Shown: positions 52,615 through 61,822 of the stretch, one piece after another
Numbering within the stretch: the stretch's first letter is position 1
Layout: each line of letters begins with the position of its first letter
NCBI RefSeq assembly: GCF_001294535.1
Contig: NZ_LGIC01000031.1
Span: 1-64,000, forward strand
Direction: 5' to 3'
DNA length: 64,000 nucleotides
Origin: Cypionkella psychrotolerans
Lineage (GTDB): Bacteria; Pseudomonadota; Alphaproteobacteria; Rhodobacterales; Rhodobacteraceae
Made by a program: the position numbers and the translations under genes
Notes under the pieces: generated by a model
Seen by the model: only the letters and a program-made list of their open reading frames with translations
Told to the model about the DNA's origin: nothing
Databases searched by the model: none

Positions 52615-52637
52615 GCACGCTCTGAAATGCAGCGTGC
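52615..52637. promoter_or_regulatory. Inverted repeat in the PKS operon promoter region
   Basis: GCACGCT-ctgaaatgc-AGCGTGC, perfect 7-bp arms with a 9-bp spacer, in the 180-base gap between the GT2 gene (52708-53700) and the PKS start, 88-110 bases upstream of the PKS ATG. No T run follows on the minus strand. A dyad of this size suggests a regulator operator for the PKS-NRPS operon, but a weak terminator stem of the upstream gene is possible. Confidence 0.45.
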
Positions 52638-52707
52638 AGGGCCTTTGAACAATCCCGCACTACTGAAACAATACGGCCCGGTTATGGCAAAGTTTCGGGC
52701 AAATCGG

Positions 52708-53700
52708 CTACCAATGCCCGACACCTGTGCCCCGCCACATCGCCCATTGCGCCCGGCAGTAGACCACAAGATCAAAGCCCAAGCCCAAAACCGTGACCAA
52801 AAGCCGCTTGGGCCGCAGCAGATCGCGCGGGCTTGCGGCAGCGCGGGCCAGCCTTTTGGTCAAGAAATGTCCCGGCACGAACCCAAACGGCCAGCGCGGC
52901 AAAACCTGACGCAACGCACTGCCAAGCCAGCCCGGCTCGGCTGCCGCCCGCGCCAGTTCTGCGTGCCGCGCAACCTCTGGCACCGCCACCAGCGCGCCAA
53001 AGCCCGCGAAATTCACCGCCGAGCCGATCACAATCCGCACCTGATGCCGGATCAACGCCCCGATCGAACGCTCCGAGGCGTAGATGTGAAACACCCCCTC
53101 CGCTCCACCAATCCGGCTGAAATCTTCCGGTCCCGTCAGGGCATCCGTCAACACCATCGCGCGCAGAAAACCATCCTCAACGGGAAGGCCAATCGGCAGA
53201 TGAAACCGCCGCGCCACGGTCGCAGGCATCGCGTAAAGCTGACCGCAGATCGCTGATCGCCAATCGTCCAAGCCGCCGCCCGCCGATGCGATGATCTTGT
53301 CTATCACAGACAATCCCTCGGGCCGTGCCACAATGTCCTTGACCGGTTGGCTGTTGATCGCCCAATGCGACCCCATCGCCTGCACCAAACGCCGCAAAGC
53401 CCCCGCATCGCAGAACTCGATATCCGCATCGACGAATACCAACACATCGGCATCCGCCCGCGCCAAATCATGCACAAAACGGTTCCACGTACGTGACTTA
53501 CCGCCTTCGGGCAGATCGACCACCTCAACGTCTGCGCGCGGCACTTGCGCCACGGTATCATCCGAACAACCATTCGCCAGCACCAGAATCCGCGCTGAGA
53601 AGGCCGGATCAAGCAGAATGTCCTGAGCCAACAGCCGGGCGACCATTGCAGCAATTCCTGCCGCCTCATTGTGGGCAAAGACGCCAATATCCACTCGCAT
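52708..53700 (-). CDS. Glycosyltransferase family 2
   Basis: 330 residues. GT-A fold with IGVFAHNEAAGIAAMVARLL at the start, LANGCSDDT, FVDADIEF (DxD near residue 93), VEDGFLRAMVL and a C-terminal hydrophobic segment (LLVTVLGLGFDLVVYCRAQW). It is like exopolysaccharide chain-building transferases. Its ATG overlaps the stop of the O-antigen ligase-like gene (53700), so the two are transcribed together. The sugar cannot be told from sequence. It lies just before the PKS promoter region and may be functionally linked to either set. Confidence 0.9.
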   Translation of the reverse strand: MRVDIGVFAHNEAAGIAAMVARLLAQDILLDPAFSARILVLANGCSDDTVAQVPRADVEVVDLPEGGKSRTWNRFVHDLARADADVLVFVDADIEFCDAGALRRLVQAMGSHWAINSQPVKDIVARPEGLSVIDKIIASAGGGLDDWRSAICGQLYAMPATVARRFHLPIGLPVEDGFLRAMVLTDALTGPEDFSRIGGAEGVFHIYASERSIGALIRHQVRIVIGSAVNFAGFGALVAVPEVARHAELARAAAEPGWLGSALRQVLPRWPFGFVPGHFLTKRLARAAASPRDLLRPKRLLVTVLGLGFDLVVYCRAQWAMWRGTGVGHW

Positions 53701-55118
53701 CAGATCACCGTCCGCTTCTGCTTGCCGTCCTTCAAGCCCCCTCGCAGCACCGCGCGGCTTTCAGCCAAGCGCAAGCGCCGCATCCGCTCGGCTTCGCCCA
53801 GCAACCCGCCAGCCATCAGCCAAGTGAACGGAATATGTGTGGCATTGGGCAGCAGATCGACCATGTTCGCGGCCAGTATCAGCGCCAACCCGGCTGTATA
53901 ACGACTGAACGGCGGCGCAAACCGCGACAGCGCCTCGCGTCCCAAAATCAGCAGCGGCAATCCGGTCAGCCCAAACTCGGCAATAAATCCAAGCCAACCA
54001 TAGGTGCCCATCACGATCACCCAATAGCCATCGGCAATCGCCGTCATCTGCCCGGTGATCGGATCATGCAAAAACGCCCGGCCATAACCGCCCCAACCAA
54101 ATAGCGATTTCTCCTGCGCCCGCGCCAGCAATTCTTCTTCATTGTCAAAACGGAACTGCAAAGACCCCGCCCGATCCGCGCTAAAGCCATTGGCGAAATC
54201 AAGGATCTGCTGCAGCGGCACCAGATGCAGCCCCCGCAGGATCGGGTAACTGATCACCACCAGCGCCAGCACGCCGGCCACCAACACCTGCACCCGCCAG
54301 CTTGCCAGCAGCAACAGCGGCGCGAAGCACAGAGCATAGACCACCACACCCGCGCTTTTGCAGATGTAGAGCATAAAGGCCAAATACAGCACGATTACCA
54401 AAGCCTTGGGCCGTACCTCGGCTGGCGTGTCGCGAAGGCGCACCAGCGCGGCCAGCAGACACATGAGCGCGAAAAACGCCACCCACAATCCATGCGGCAG
54501 AAATACCACCGGGCGATAACCACCCTGCCGGATGGTCTGGAAAAAGTCATGCTGGAAAAACCCATAGACCCAGACGTTCATCTGCGGCGAGAACCGCGCC
54601 TCAATCAGCATCGGCACCGAATACCAAAGCCCGGCCAGCACCAAAGCCTCCAGCACCGCGCGCATTCCTTCGGGCGTGCCCAGATAACGCCGCGCCAAAA
54701 AGAACGGCAGCAACGCGATGAACTGGTTCGCTACCGCCGCCGCTGAGTCGTATATTTTCATGCCCTGCACATAGCCTGCACCAAAATACAATGCGTCAGT
54801 ATTGGTCAAAACCGTCGCAAAAGGTGACAGAATATACATCAGGATCAGCGCTTTACCCATCCGCCCCTCAGGCAGAAAGCTGATCTTGTCGCGCACCACA
54901 TACAAAGCACAATACCAAGCGATCAGGTTCGGAATCGTGGTCTTGTCCAGATCGGGGATGATCGGAAAGTTGATCACCGTCAGCGGCGGCATGATCAGAT
55001 AGCCGCCCAGCACCGTCCAGATTAGCGCCCGCGCCGGGTCCAGTCGGTTCCACATCTGCCAGCTCAGCATCGGCCAGACAAACAGCATCAGATAGGCGAG
55101 GATATTCGGCGAGGCCAC
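53700..55118 (-). CDS. O-antigen ligase / Wzy-like polysaccharide polymerase
   Basis: 472 residues with about 11-12 membrane helices and the long periplasmic loop of the Wzy/WaaL family (residues about 330-385, with SLFGWGGYGRAFL). Such proteins polymerise lipid-linked repeats or transfer them to lipid A core. The start is GTG at 55118 with a poor ribosome-binding site; ATG at 55088 would remove 10 residues. The stop overlaps the next gene by 3 bases. It is preceded 81 bases upstream by an acyltransferase. Whether it acts as polymerase or ligase is unclear; no Wzx flippase is visible in the window. Confidence 0.85.
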   Translation of the reverse strand: MASPNILAYLMLFVWPMLSWQMWNRLDPARALIWTVLGGYLIMPPLTVINFPIIPDLDKTTIPNLIAWYCALYVVRDKISFLPEGRMGKALILMYILSPFATVLTNTDALYFGAGYVQGMKIYDSAAAVANQFIALLPFFLARRYLGTPEGMRAVLEALVLAGLWYSVPMLIEARFSPQMNVWVYGFFQHDFFQTIRQGGYRPVVFLPHGLWVAFFALMCLLAALVRLRDTPAEVRPKALVIVLYLAFMLYICKSAGVVVYALCFAPLLLLASWRVQVLVAGVLALVVISYPILRGLHLVPLQQILDFANGFSADRAGSLQFRFDNEEELLARAQEKSLFGWGGYGRAFLHDPITGQMTAIADGYWVIVMGTYGWLGFIAEFGLTGLPLLILGREALSRFAPPFSRYTAGLALILAANMVDLLPNATHIPFTWLMAGGLLGEAERMRRLRLAESRAVLRGGLKDGKQKRTVI

Positions 55119-55199
55119 GGCGTGGATCAGCTTTCTGTGAGCAATGCCAGCGTTTTAGCACAGACCGCCGACACTGGCCAATGACACGCTGGCCCGATG

Positions 55200-56093
55200 T
55201 CAGGTCAGACGCAGGAAAATCGGGATACGGCGCAGGATCACCACCGCGGCCCAACTCATCCCGAAGGTGGCAAGGGTGGCCAGCATCCTGTCAACATCGG
55301 GACCGGCGAATTTATAGGTCACCAGCATGAAGAATGGATGCAGCAGATAGATGCCAAACGCCGCCTGCCCCAGCTTTGGCAGCACCCTATGCTGCATCTG
55401 CACGCGCCAGAACGACTCAAACAGCAGCACGGCGGCGAACACCGTCCAAGCCCAAGGTGCGGCCTCGGTCACCAGATAGGCTCCAACTGCCATCGCCGCC
55501 CCGGCGATCACCGGCCAAGACGCACGCCCCATCGGATGCGCCACCCCAACCAATAGGCCCAGCGTGTAGACAGGCAGCGAATACAGCCACTGTGGCAGCG
55601 GCGCGGGCGGGGCGTAGTAATGCATCCCCCAGAACATCGGCACCGAGATCAGCACCAGCACCCCCAAAACTCCAGCCAGCCGCTCCGGCGTTGTCACAAA
55701 ATACCCAACAGGTTTCACCAACAGCATCGCCAGAATGATAAACGGCAAGAACCACAAATGGATCGCCGATCCGACGAACAACGTCCATGGATCTTGCAGC
55801 AGTTGCCACTTGTCCGGCGAATCGGAAACTTTCAGATCGACCAATCGGAAAAACGCCGACCAAAATAGCCACGGCAGCAGCAACCTTTCGGCCCGAGAGC
55901 GGAAATTATACGTCCCGCCCGCGCGTTGATAGGATTGCATTGCCAGAAACCCGGTCAGCACCAGAAACAGCCCCAACGACAGATGGCCAACCCAATCATC
56001 CTCCAACGCATAAGCATGCGCCGCCACGATGCCAAAGCAGGCAAGGAAGCGGGCCAGATCAACTGATTGGCGATGATTACTGACTTTACTCAT
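55200..56093 (-). CDS. Acyltransferase-3-family membrane protein
   Basis: 297 residues from the ATG at 56093, alternatives at 56111 and 56129 add up to 12 residues. About ten membrane helices. It starts with the family's SVDLARFLACFGIVAAHAY, where the Arg and the His are typical of acetyl/succinyl-type membrane acyltransferases that decorate surface sugars, and ends GIYLLHPFFMLV. The role would be O-acetylation or similar of the polysaccharide. It is the upstream neighbour of the polymerase gene on the minus strand and diverges from the WecG-like gene. No SGNH domain follows, so acyl transfer to a carrier sugar within the membrane is assumed. Confidence 0.82.
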   Translation of the reverse strand: MSKVSNHRQSVDLARFLACFGIVAAHAYALEDDWVGHLSLGLFLVLTGFLAMQSYQRAGGTYNFRSRAERLLLPWLFWSAFFRLVDLKVSDSPDKWQLLQDPWTLFVGSAIHLWFLPFIILAMLLVKPVGYFVTTPERLAGVLGVLVLISVPMFWGMHYYAPPAPLPQWLYSLPVYTLGLLVGVAHPMGRASWPVIAGAAMAVGAYLVTEAAPWAWTVFAAVLLFESFWRVQMQHRVLPKLGQAAFGIYLLHPFFMLVTYKFAGPDVDRMLATLATFGMSWAAVVILRRIPIFLRLT

Positions 56094-56238
56094 CCCCTGT
56101 GGGTAATCCATAACGCCAAAACCATGCAACGGGTTCTATGCTGCAAGCGCGAAACAGATTGTTCGCATTTACCAAGCCTTGCGGCCACATATCAGCCATG
56201 TTGCTGTGCGACGCCCGCAGGAAATCAAGAGGGTTCCG

Positions 56239-56985
56239 GTGCAGTTTCGGTTTGAGACAACCACGATCACGGTGAATATCCCCGACCGCGCCACCTTACT
56301 GGCCGCAGTCGGTCAGCGCTTTGCGTCGCGGGATGGCTTTGCACTTGCCACGATTAACCTGGATCACTTGGTGAAACTGCGCGCCTCACCCGCGTTTCGC
56401 ACCATCTATGTCACGCAAGATTTCGTCGTGGCCGATGGCAATCCCATCGTTTGGCTGTCCTACCTCGCCCGCCGTCCGGTTGAACTGGTGCCGGGCTCAG
56501 ATATGGTCGTCCCCTTGGTGCAACTGGCGGTGCAATCGGGCCGCCGCGTCGCGCTGATTGGCACCACAGAATCCGCCCTCGCCACCGCCGCCACCGCGCT
56601 TGAATCTCAAATCCCTGGCCTGAAAATCGCCCTCACCATCGCCCCACCGATGGGATTTGACCCCCAAGGTCCCGAGGCGCAAGCCATCCTCGCCCGCCTT
56701 GCCTCCGAAGACATCGGCTTCTGCGTCCTTGCTTTACCCACCGGCAAGCAAGAGGCGCTCGCCGCCCTTGGCCGCAGCTTCACCCCGCACACAGGTTTCG
56801 GCAACTTCGGCGCAGGGCTCGATTTTCTCGCAGGCAGCCAAACCCGCGCGCCGCGCTGGATGCGCACCTTGGCGATGGAATGGCTCTGGCGCGCGCTGTC
56901 CAATCCCCGCCGGATGCTGCCGCGCTATGCCGCCTGCTTCGCGATCCTGCCCGGCCAGATCATCGCCGCCCTAAAACTGCGCTGA
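56239..56985 (+). CDS. WecG/TagA/CpsF-family glycosyltransferase
   Basis: 248 residues. The family typically transfers an N-acetylhexosamine-type sugar to a lipid-linked acceptor. Motifs: LATINLDHLVKLRASPAFR, VADGNPIVWLSYL, VELVPGSDMVVPL, LPTGKQEAL and NFGAGLDFLAGSQTRAPRWM. The frame reaches 56179 but the GTG at 56239 has AGAGGG five bases upstream and is taken as the start. It diverges from the acyltransferase and converges on the GT2 gene downstream. It likely adds an early sugar after the ExoY-type initiating transferase. Confidence 0.92.
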   Translation: MQFRFETTTITVNIPDRATLLAAVGQRFASRDGFALATINLDHLVKLRASPAFRTIYVTQDFVVADGNPIVWLSYLARRPVELVPGSDMVVPLVQLAVQSGRRVALIGTTESALATAATALESQIPGLKIALTIAPPMGFDPQGPEAQAILARLASEDIGFCVLALPTGKQEALAALGRSFTPHTGFGNFGAGLDFLAGSQTRAPRWMRTLAMEWLWRALSNPRRMLPRYAACFAILPGQIIAALKLR

Positions 56986-57933
56986 CTACTTATACTCGAT
57001 CAACCCGCGCCTGCGGCCACGCAGCCGGTTCACCCAATAGCTGATCACCCCCTGCGCCTCGGCAAATTTCCCCATGACGGTGAAGAACCCCCAAGCAAGC
57101 CCGCCGCGCCGCGCCAACCGCAGCACCTGTACCGGATAGATCAGCGCCAAAAACCAACCCAACGGATGCAGAAATCCCGCCAAAACCACCGCAACAGGCA
57201 GCACCAAACCCCACAAAATCGCCCGCCGCACTTCGACAACCCAATGCCGCTCCGGTGCCGCCCCATAGCGCGCAGCACCCTCTGCAAAGGCATACCCCGC
57301 CCGCACCATCCGCTGCCACCACGGACCAAACCGCAGCAGATTTGCATCGTGTAACGTCATCTCAGCCTCAATCCGCCAGACCTCCCCCCCCGCCCGCCGC
57401 AACCGCAGACACAAATCCGGCTCCTCACCCGCGATCAGGCTGGCGTCATAGCCCTCCGCCGCCTGCACCGCCGCAAACCGCATCAGCGCATCACCGCCGC
57501 AAGCAAGCGCCTGACCCACCGGAGTGTCCCATTCCCTATCCGCCAACCGATTGTACGCCGAGGCCTCCGGAAACCGCTCTCGCCTGCGCCCGCAGACCAC
57601 CACTGCCGCCGGATGCTCTGCAAACCCCGCCAAAGCCGCCGCAAACCAGCCCGGTTGCATTTCGCAATCACCATCGACGAACTGCACGAACTCAGGGCTT
57701 TCCAGCATCGCCAACCCCGCATTGCGCGCCCGCGCCGCCGTGAACCCAAGCCGCATATCCAGCGCCGCCACTTCGGCCCCCAGCGCGCGCGCGGCCTCGA
57801 CCGAGCCATCGGTTGAGCCGGAGTCGATGTAAACCAACCGCCGCACCCGGCCTTGCAATGACCGCAAACAGGCAATCAACCGCGCGCCTTCGTTGCGCCC
57901 GATCACCACCGCGTCAATCACTGCATCTTGCAT
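56986..57933 (-). CDS. Glycosyltransferase family 2 with C-terminal membrane segments
   Basis: 315 residues. GT-A core: VVIGRNEGARLIACLRSL, YIDSGSTDGS, FVDGDCE (DxD near residue 85) and the GEEPDLCLRLRRAG motif typical of GT2 enzymes such as those of succinoglycan assembly. The C-terminus has two or three hydrophobic segments (LWGLVLPVAVVLAGFLHPLGWFLALI). The ATG at 57933 follows AAGGGG with six-base spacing; upstream 12 residues are not conserved. It is head-to-head with the kinase-like gene and converges on the WecG-like gene. Confidence 0.92.
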   Translation of the reverse strand: MQDAVIDAVVIGRNEGARLIACLRSLQGRVRRLVYIDSGSTDGSVEAARALGAEVAALDMRLGFTAARARNAGLAMLESPEFVQFVDGDCEMQPGWFAAALAGFAEHPAAVVVCGRRRERFPEASAYNRLADREWDTPVGQALACGGDALMRFAAVQAAEGYDASLIAGEEPDLCLRLRRAGGEVWRIEAEMTLHDANLLRFGPWWQRMVRAGYAFAEGAARYGAAPERHWVVEVRRAILWGLVLPVAVVLAGFLHPLGWFLALIYPVQVLRLARRGGLAWGFFTVMGKFAEAQGVISYWVNRLRGRRRGLIEYK

Positions 57934-58273
57934 CAAACACCCCTTAACCTGCTGCCAATCTAAGGCCATGTTTGTGCCTTGGCTATGCCCTGCTGCACAC
58001 GCAGCATAGGCCGCAAGTCTTTCAATTTGAGGGCAGTTCAGCTATGTATACCCCTTCTGGGCGGGGGCCCGGACGAATCTTTCGCCGAGCTGTGTCATGC
58101 GGCGCAGTCTGCGGCAGGGTTCGTTCTTCACCACCCCCAGCCTTGGTTGGGTCTTTGTTTAGATGGTTGCGTCCCGGTCCGGCGCGGTTTTGCAGGAGCC
58201 CGGCCTTCGGATGAGCAGACACAATATCTTGACGTCGCGGCCCACTGGCCCCACAGATCTGGAGCTTTCGGCC
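57934..58273. other. Divergent gene-free region before the kinase-like gene
   Basis: About 340 bases. It probably holds promoters for the GT2 gene (minus) and the kinase-like gene (plus). An alternative kinase start at 58211 (ATG) or 58163 would lie in it. No strong repeat was seen besides a C/G-rich GGGCGGGGGCCCGG run near 58058. Confidence 0.4.
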
Positions 58274-59143
58274 ATGACTGCCAACCATCCCGGTCCTCGC
58301 AAAGACGGCAAAGCCAGCGGCATTTCGGTGTTCGGCACCGGTCAGACCACCGCACCGCATGATGTCTCGCCCGATCTGATCACCGGGCGTGAGATTTTTT
58401 CTTCCAATCTGCCCGCCCTGTTCAACCCAGCAAGGGTCTGGGAATCGCTCAGCCCGATTCAAGCCGACACACGTTCGAAATCTGGAAACGCTCTGTTTCT
58501 CGAAGCCTCATCGCATCCAGCAGCCACAGCTTTCGACATCCTGCGCACCCGGCTGTTGCGCGGTCTGGCCGAAAAAGGCTGGAAGCGCATCGCCGTTACC
58601 TCGCCCACGCATGGCTGCGGCAAATCCTTCGTTGCCACCAACCTTGCCTTTTCGCTGGCCCGCCGCCCCGCCAGCCGCACCGTGCTGATGGATTTCGACC
58701 TGCGCCACCCCGAGATCGCGCAAATTCTTGGCGTCAAAGGCGACATCAATCTTGGTGAATTTCTCGCGGGGCACCAGCCGCTGGAAAGCGAATTCCGCCG
58801 CTTTGGCCGCACCCTCGCGCTGGGTCTGAACACCCGCCCTATCGTGCGCGCTTCGGAAACCCTGCACGACCCCGACACCGTTGCAGCCCTTGCCGCGATG
58901 ATCGAACAGCTTGACCCCGAGGTGGTGATCTACGACCTGCCCCCGGCTTTGGTGAATGACGATCTGCTGGCCCTTGGCCCCTCGTTGGATGCCGTGCTGC
59001 TGGTCACCGATGGCTCAAAATCCTCACCGCAGGAAATCCGCGCCTGCGAGAAACTGTTTGAAGGCCGTATTCCACTGCTGGGCGTGGTACTGAACCGCGC
59101 GCAAGATTTCAATGCGGGCCGCTACCGCTACGCCAAGAAGTAA
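58274..59143 (+). CDS. CpsD/CapB-type bacterial tyrosine kinase (chain-length control)
   Basis: 289 residues from the ATG at 58274 (GGAG nine bases upstream; 58211 and 58163 are possible). P-loop ATPase: Walker A SPTHGCGKSFVATNLAFSLA, a variant Walker A' VLMDFDLRHPEI with two Asp, and Walker B VIYDLPPALVNDDLL. The C-terminus has a short tyrosine cluster (RYRYAKK) for autophosphorylation. It is a separate protein whose partner, the Wzz-like gene, follows after three bases, as in CapA/CapB pairs, unlike the single-chain ExoP. It controls polysaccharide chain length or export by phosphorylation. Confidence 0.9.
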   Translation: MTANHPGPRKDGKASGISVFGTGQTTAPHDVSPDLITGREIFSSNLPALFNPARVWESLSPIQADTRSKSGNALFLEASSHPAATAFDILRTRLLRGLAEKGWKRIAVTSPTHGCGKSFVATNLAFSLARRPASRTVLMDFDLRHPEIAQILGVKGDINLGEFLAGHQPLESEFRRFGRTLALGLNTRPIVRASETLHDPDTVAALAAMIEQLDPEVVIYDLPPALVNDDLLALGPSLDAVLLVTDGSKSSPQEIRACEKLFEGRIPLLGVVLNRAQDFNAGRYRYAKK

Positions 59144-59146
59144 ATT

Positions 59147-60505
59147 ATGGGTCAAATTCAATCTATTGAGGAACTTATCAGCCTGCTGCTCCGCCGCCGC
59201 TGGATGATCATCCTGATCACCGTAGCAGGGCTGCTGGCCGCTGTGATCTTCGCAAAATCGCGCCCAGACATCTATGAGACCGCCGCCGTCATCCAGATTG
59301 AGGGCGCACAGGTGGCCGAACCCACAACGCCCGGCGCGCAAGCGCAACCAGATGGCGGTGGTGCGGCGCAGATCCTGCAAACCATCGAACAACGCCTGAC
59401 CACCCGTGACGCGCTGACGGCGGTGATTGAGCGTCACAACCTGTTTACCGATCAGCCGCAACTGACCAGCGATGAGAAACTCGTCGCCCTGCGCAGCTCG
59501 GTCACTTTCCAAGCCGTAGACAGCGCGGGCGGGCAGGGCTTTGGCCAAAGCCGCAGCATTTCGGCGATCATCATCTCGGTCCGCTTCGGCGATCCGAAAA
59601 CCGCCGCCGAACTCGCCAATGATTTCGCCCAAGGTATCCTTGACCAAAGCGCCGCAGGCCAGCGCGACCGTGCCGACAAGAACGTCGCCTTCTTCAAGGA
59701 AGAGGAAGCCCGCATATATGATCAGATCGCCAAGCTGGAAGATGACGTAACGGCCTATAAAAACGCCCATGCAGATGCGATGCCCACCCTGTCCGATGCC
59801 CGCCGAGATGAAATCGTCAGCCTCTCCGACGATCTGCGCCAAGCCACGCAAGACCTCGTCGGCCTGCAGGGCGAACAAGCCGCGATTGTCGCAAAGCCGC
59901 AGCAACGCGAAACCGACAAGCGCCGCTCGGATGATATCGCCACGCAAATTGACGTGCTGAACGCCCAGATCGCCTCGATCAATGCCCGCAAGGCCGCTGT
60001 CGAAACCGCCCTCGCCGCCACGCCCGAGGTGGAACGGGTGCTGGCCGGGTATGATCGCCAACTTCAGCAGTTGCAGGGCCAATACGACAACGTCACCCAG
60101 CGGATGGCCGAGGCCGAAACCACCCAACGCCTCGCCGAGCGCCAGCAGTCCGAGCGTTTCACCCTGCTCGACCGCGCCTTGTCGCCAGAGTATGCCACGG
60201 GCGGCGGCAAAAAGAAAATCGCCATCGCGGGCGCGATTGCCAGCCTGCTGGGCGCCATCGGCCTTGCCTTCTTGCTTGATCTCGCCAAACCCGTGGTGCG
60301 CACCGCAGCCCAGATGCAGCGCCAGCTTGATCTGGAACCGGTGGTCTGCATCCCCGAAATCCGCGCGCCCAAAGGCCGTGTCGGCAGCGCCGCCCTGCGT
60401 CTGATCGACGATCCCAAACGCCCGATTTTCGGCCTGCCGCGCTTTGCCGTGCTCGCCGCCGCCACGACCCTAGCGCTGGTGCTGATGGCCGCCGTGATCG
60501 GTTAA
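59147..60505 (+). CDS. Wzz/GumC-family chain-length determinant
   Basis: 452 residues. N-terminal membrane helix (MIILITVAGLLAAVIFA, about 20-36), a long periplasmic coiled-coil domain (about 60-340; FFKEEEARIYDQIAKLEDD and ERVLAGYDRQLQQLQGQYD), a second helix (IAIAGAIASLLGAIGLAFLLDLA, near 365) and an extra hydrophobic helix at the very end (FAVLAAATTLALVLMAAVIG), where family members usually carry a kinase domain. The kinase is supplied by the preceding gene. No strong ribosome-binding site. A hairpin repeat after the stop probably ends the transcript. Confidence 0.92.
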   Translation: MGQIQSIEELISLLLRRRWMIILITVAGLLAAVIFAKSRPDIYETAAVIQIEGAQVAEPTTPGAQAQPDGGGAAQILQTIEQRLTTRDALTAVIERHNLFTDQPQLTSDEKLVALRSSVTFQAVDSAGGQGFGQSRSISAIIISVRFGDPKTAAELANDFAQGILDQSAAGQRDRADKNVAFFKEEEARIYDQIAKLEDDVTAYKNAHADAMPTLSDARRDEIVSLSDDLRQATQDLVGLQGEQAAIVAKPQQRETDKRRSDDIATQIDVLNAQIASINARKAAVETALAATPEVERVLAGYDRQLQQLQGQYDNVTQRMAEAETTQRLAERQQSERFTLLDRALSPEYATGGGKKKIAIAGAIASLLGAIGLAFLLDLAKPVVRTAAQMQRQLDLEPVVCIPEIRAPKGRVGSAALRLIDDPKRPIFGLPRFAVLAAATTLALVLMAAVIG

Positions 60506-60530
60506 ACGCCTAAAACTTTTCTAAAATTAT

Positions 60531-60605
60531 CATCCTCTGCGCGCAAATATCCCACAGGGGAAGCCGCCCACTTTGGCGGCGTGGGGGTGTGAAACCCCCA
60601 GCTTT
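60531..60605. repeat. Hairpin intergenic repeat, copy E, also a probable terminator
   Basis: CAAATATCCCACAGGGG is followed by an extra hairpin GCCGCC-ca-ctt-GGCGGC (60563-60580) and then the usual GGGGGT-GTGAA-ACCCCC stem and GCTTTTG. It lies between the convergent Wzz-like and ExoY-like genes. The T run suggests termination of the Wzz transcript. Confidence 0.78.
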
Positions 60606-60672
60606 TGTGAAGCACAAGACATGAAGAAGCCCGCTCCACATACGAAGCGAGCCTCATGCCATCCGTAAAATC

Positions 60673-61392
60673 TCAATACCCGGTGCCCTGCACTACAACG
60701 CCCACCGTCGCGGCCAGCACCTTCATATCGGTCAGCAAAGACAGATCAGCCTCATAGGCATCATCGAACTGCACCCGCGCCTCAAACGTCGTGCGGTTGC
60801 GCCCCGAGGTCTGCCAATAGCCGGTGATCCCCGGCCGCAGCGCGTAATAGGCTTGGCCAGGATACAGGCTTTGCTGGCTGATCATCATCGGGCGCGGCCC
60901 CACCAGACTCATATCGCCCACCAGCACGTTCCACATCTGAGGCAGCTCATCCAGCGACGATTTGCGCAGAAACTTCCCCATCCGCGTGATGCGCGGGTCC
61001 GCCTTCAGCTTTTGCGTTCTGTCCCACTCCATCCGCGCTTCCGGGTCAGAGGCTAAGAATTCCTCCATCCGCTCATCCGCATCGCGCACCATCGAGCGCA
61101 GCTTCCACATCCGAAACCGCTTGCCGCCCTTGCCGACCCGCATCTGCGTGTAGAATGGGCTGCCGCCATCGCATGCCACCAGAACCGCAGCGATCGCCAC
61201 AATCGGCAGTACCGCAGGGGCCGCAAGCACAATCGCCGTGATGTCAAAGGCCCGTTTGAAAAACCGCCGATACGGCCCACGCCCTGTCGGGCCGGCCAGG
61301 ATCATCGGTGTCGCCGCAATGTCGCCAGACCCCCGTGCGGGATCAGCCGAGGCAGATCGGAAACTGTAAAACACTCTGTAATTGATCGTCAT
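60673..61392 (-). CDS. ExoY-type undecaprenyl-phosphate sugar phosphotransferase
   Basis: 239 residues, initiates lipid-linked repeat-unit synthesis by transferring a sugar-1-phosphate to undecaprenyl phosphate. One membrane helix (about 50-76) is followed by the polyprenyl transferase core: FYTQMRVGKGGKRFRMWKLRSM, RKSSLDELPQMWNVLVGDMS, LVGPRPMM and GYWQTSGRNR. The ATG at 61392 has GGTGACGC ahead. It is the first committed enzyme of the locus, so it marks the set as a capsule or exopolysaccharide system rather than lipopolysaccharide core decoration. Confidence 0.93.
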   Translation of the reverse strand: MTINYRVFYSFRSASADPARGSGDIAATPMILAGPTGRGPYRRFFKRAFDITAIVLAAPAVLPIVAIAAVLVACDGGSPFYTQMRVGKGGKRFRMWKLRSMVRDADERMEEFLASDPEARMEWDRTQKLKADPRITRMGKFLRKSSLDELPQMWNVLVGDMSLVGPRPMMISQQSLYPGQAYYALRPGITGYWQTSGRNRTTFEARVQFDDAYEADLSLLTDMKVLAATVGVVVQGTGY

Positions 61393-61822
61393 TGCGCGTC
61401 ACCAAACGGCATAATGACACCACCACCCCGCCCCACCGTCTCGTGGGTTTCAGGAAACGGACCAAACGCCCGGTTACCCGGATTCGATCAGAAACTAGCA
61501 GTTCATTTGCCGCACTTAAGAAGTACGCCCCCACAGCTAATTTAGCCGTTTCAAAGGGGGCTTGGCGACAGCTATTGAGAGGCGGCGAACATATTTAAGC
61601 CATTTTAACCAAGATATTTTGCCATATTGCCGCCATGATCTTGCCATGTTTCAAACTAGCGCAACCCTGACGTGAAACTCCGAAACACCTCTCCGCCGCA
61701 AGTGCACAGTGAATACGGCAGCGCAGCATCGGCATGCGAATCACCCTGCTTGCGGTAAGCTTGGCCGTGCATCCGCAACACCAAGCTATTGTTTCGACTT
61801 AATCACCAACGCCGCGCGACGC
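61393..61822. other. AT-rich region between the initiating transferase and a small membrane gene
   Basis: About 430 bases of lower GC content. TTGCCAT occurs twice (near 61620 and 61644), but no dyad or gene of reasonable quality is seen. A 61-codon frame at 61709 has no conserved features. It presumably carries the promoter of the ExoY-type gene. Confidence 0.4.
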
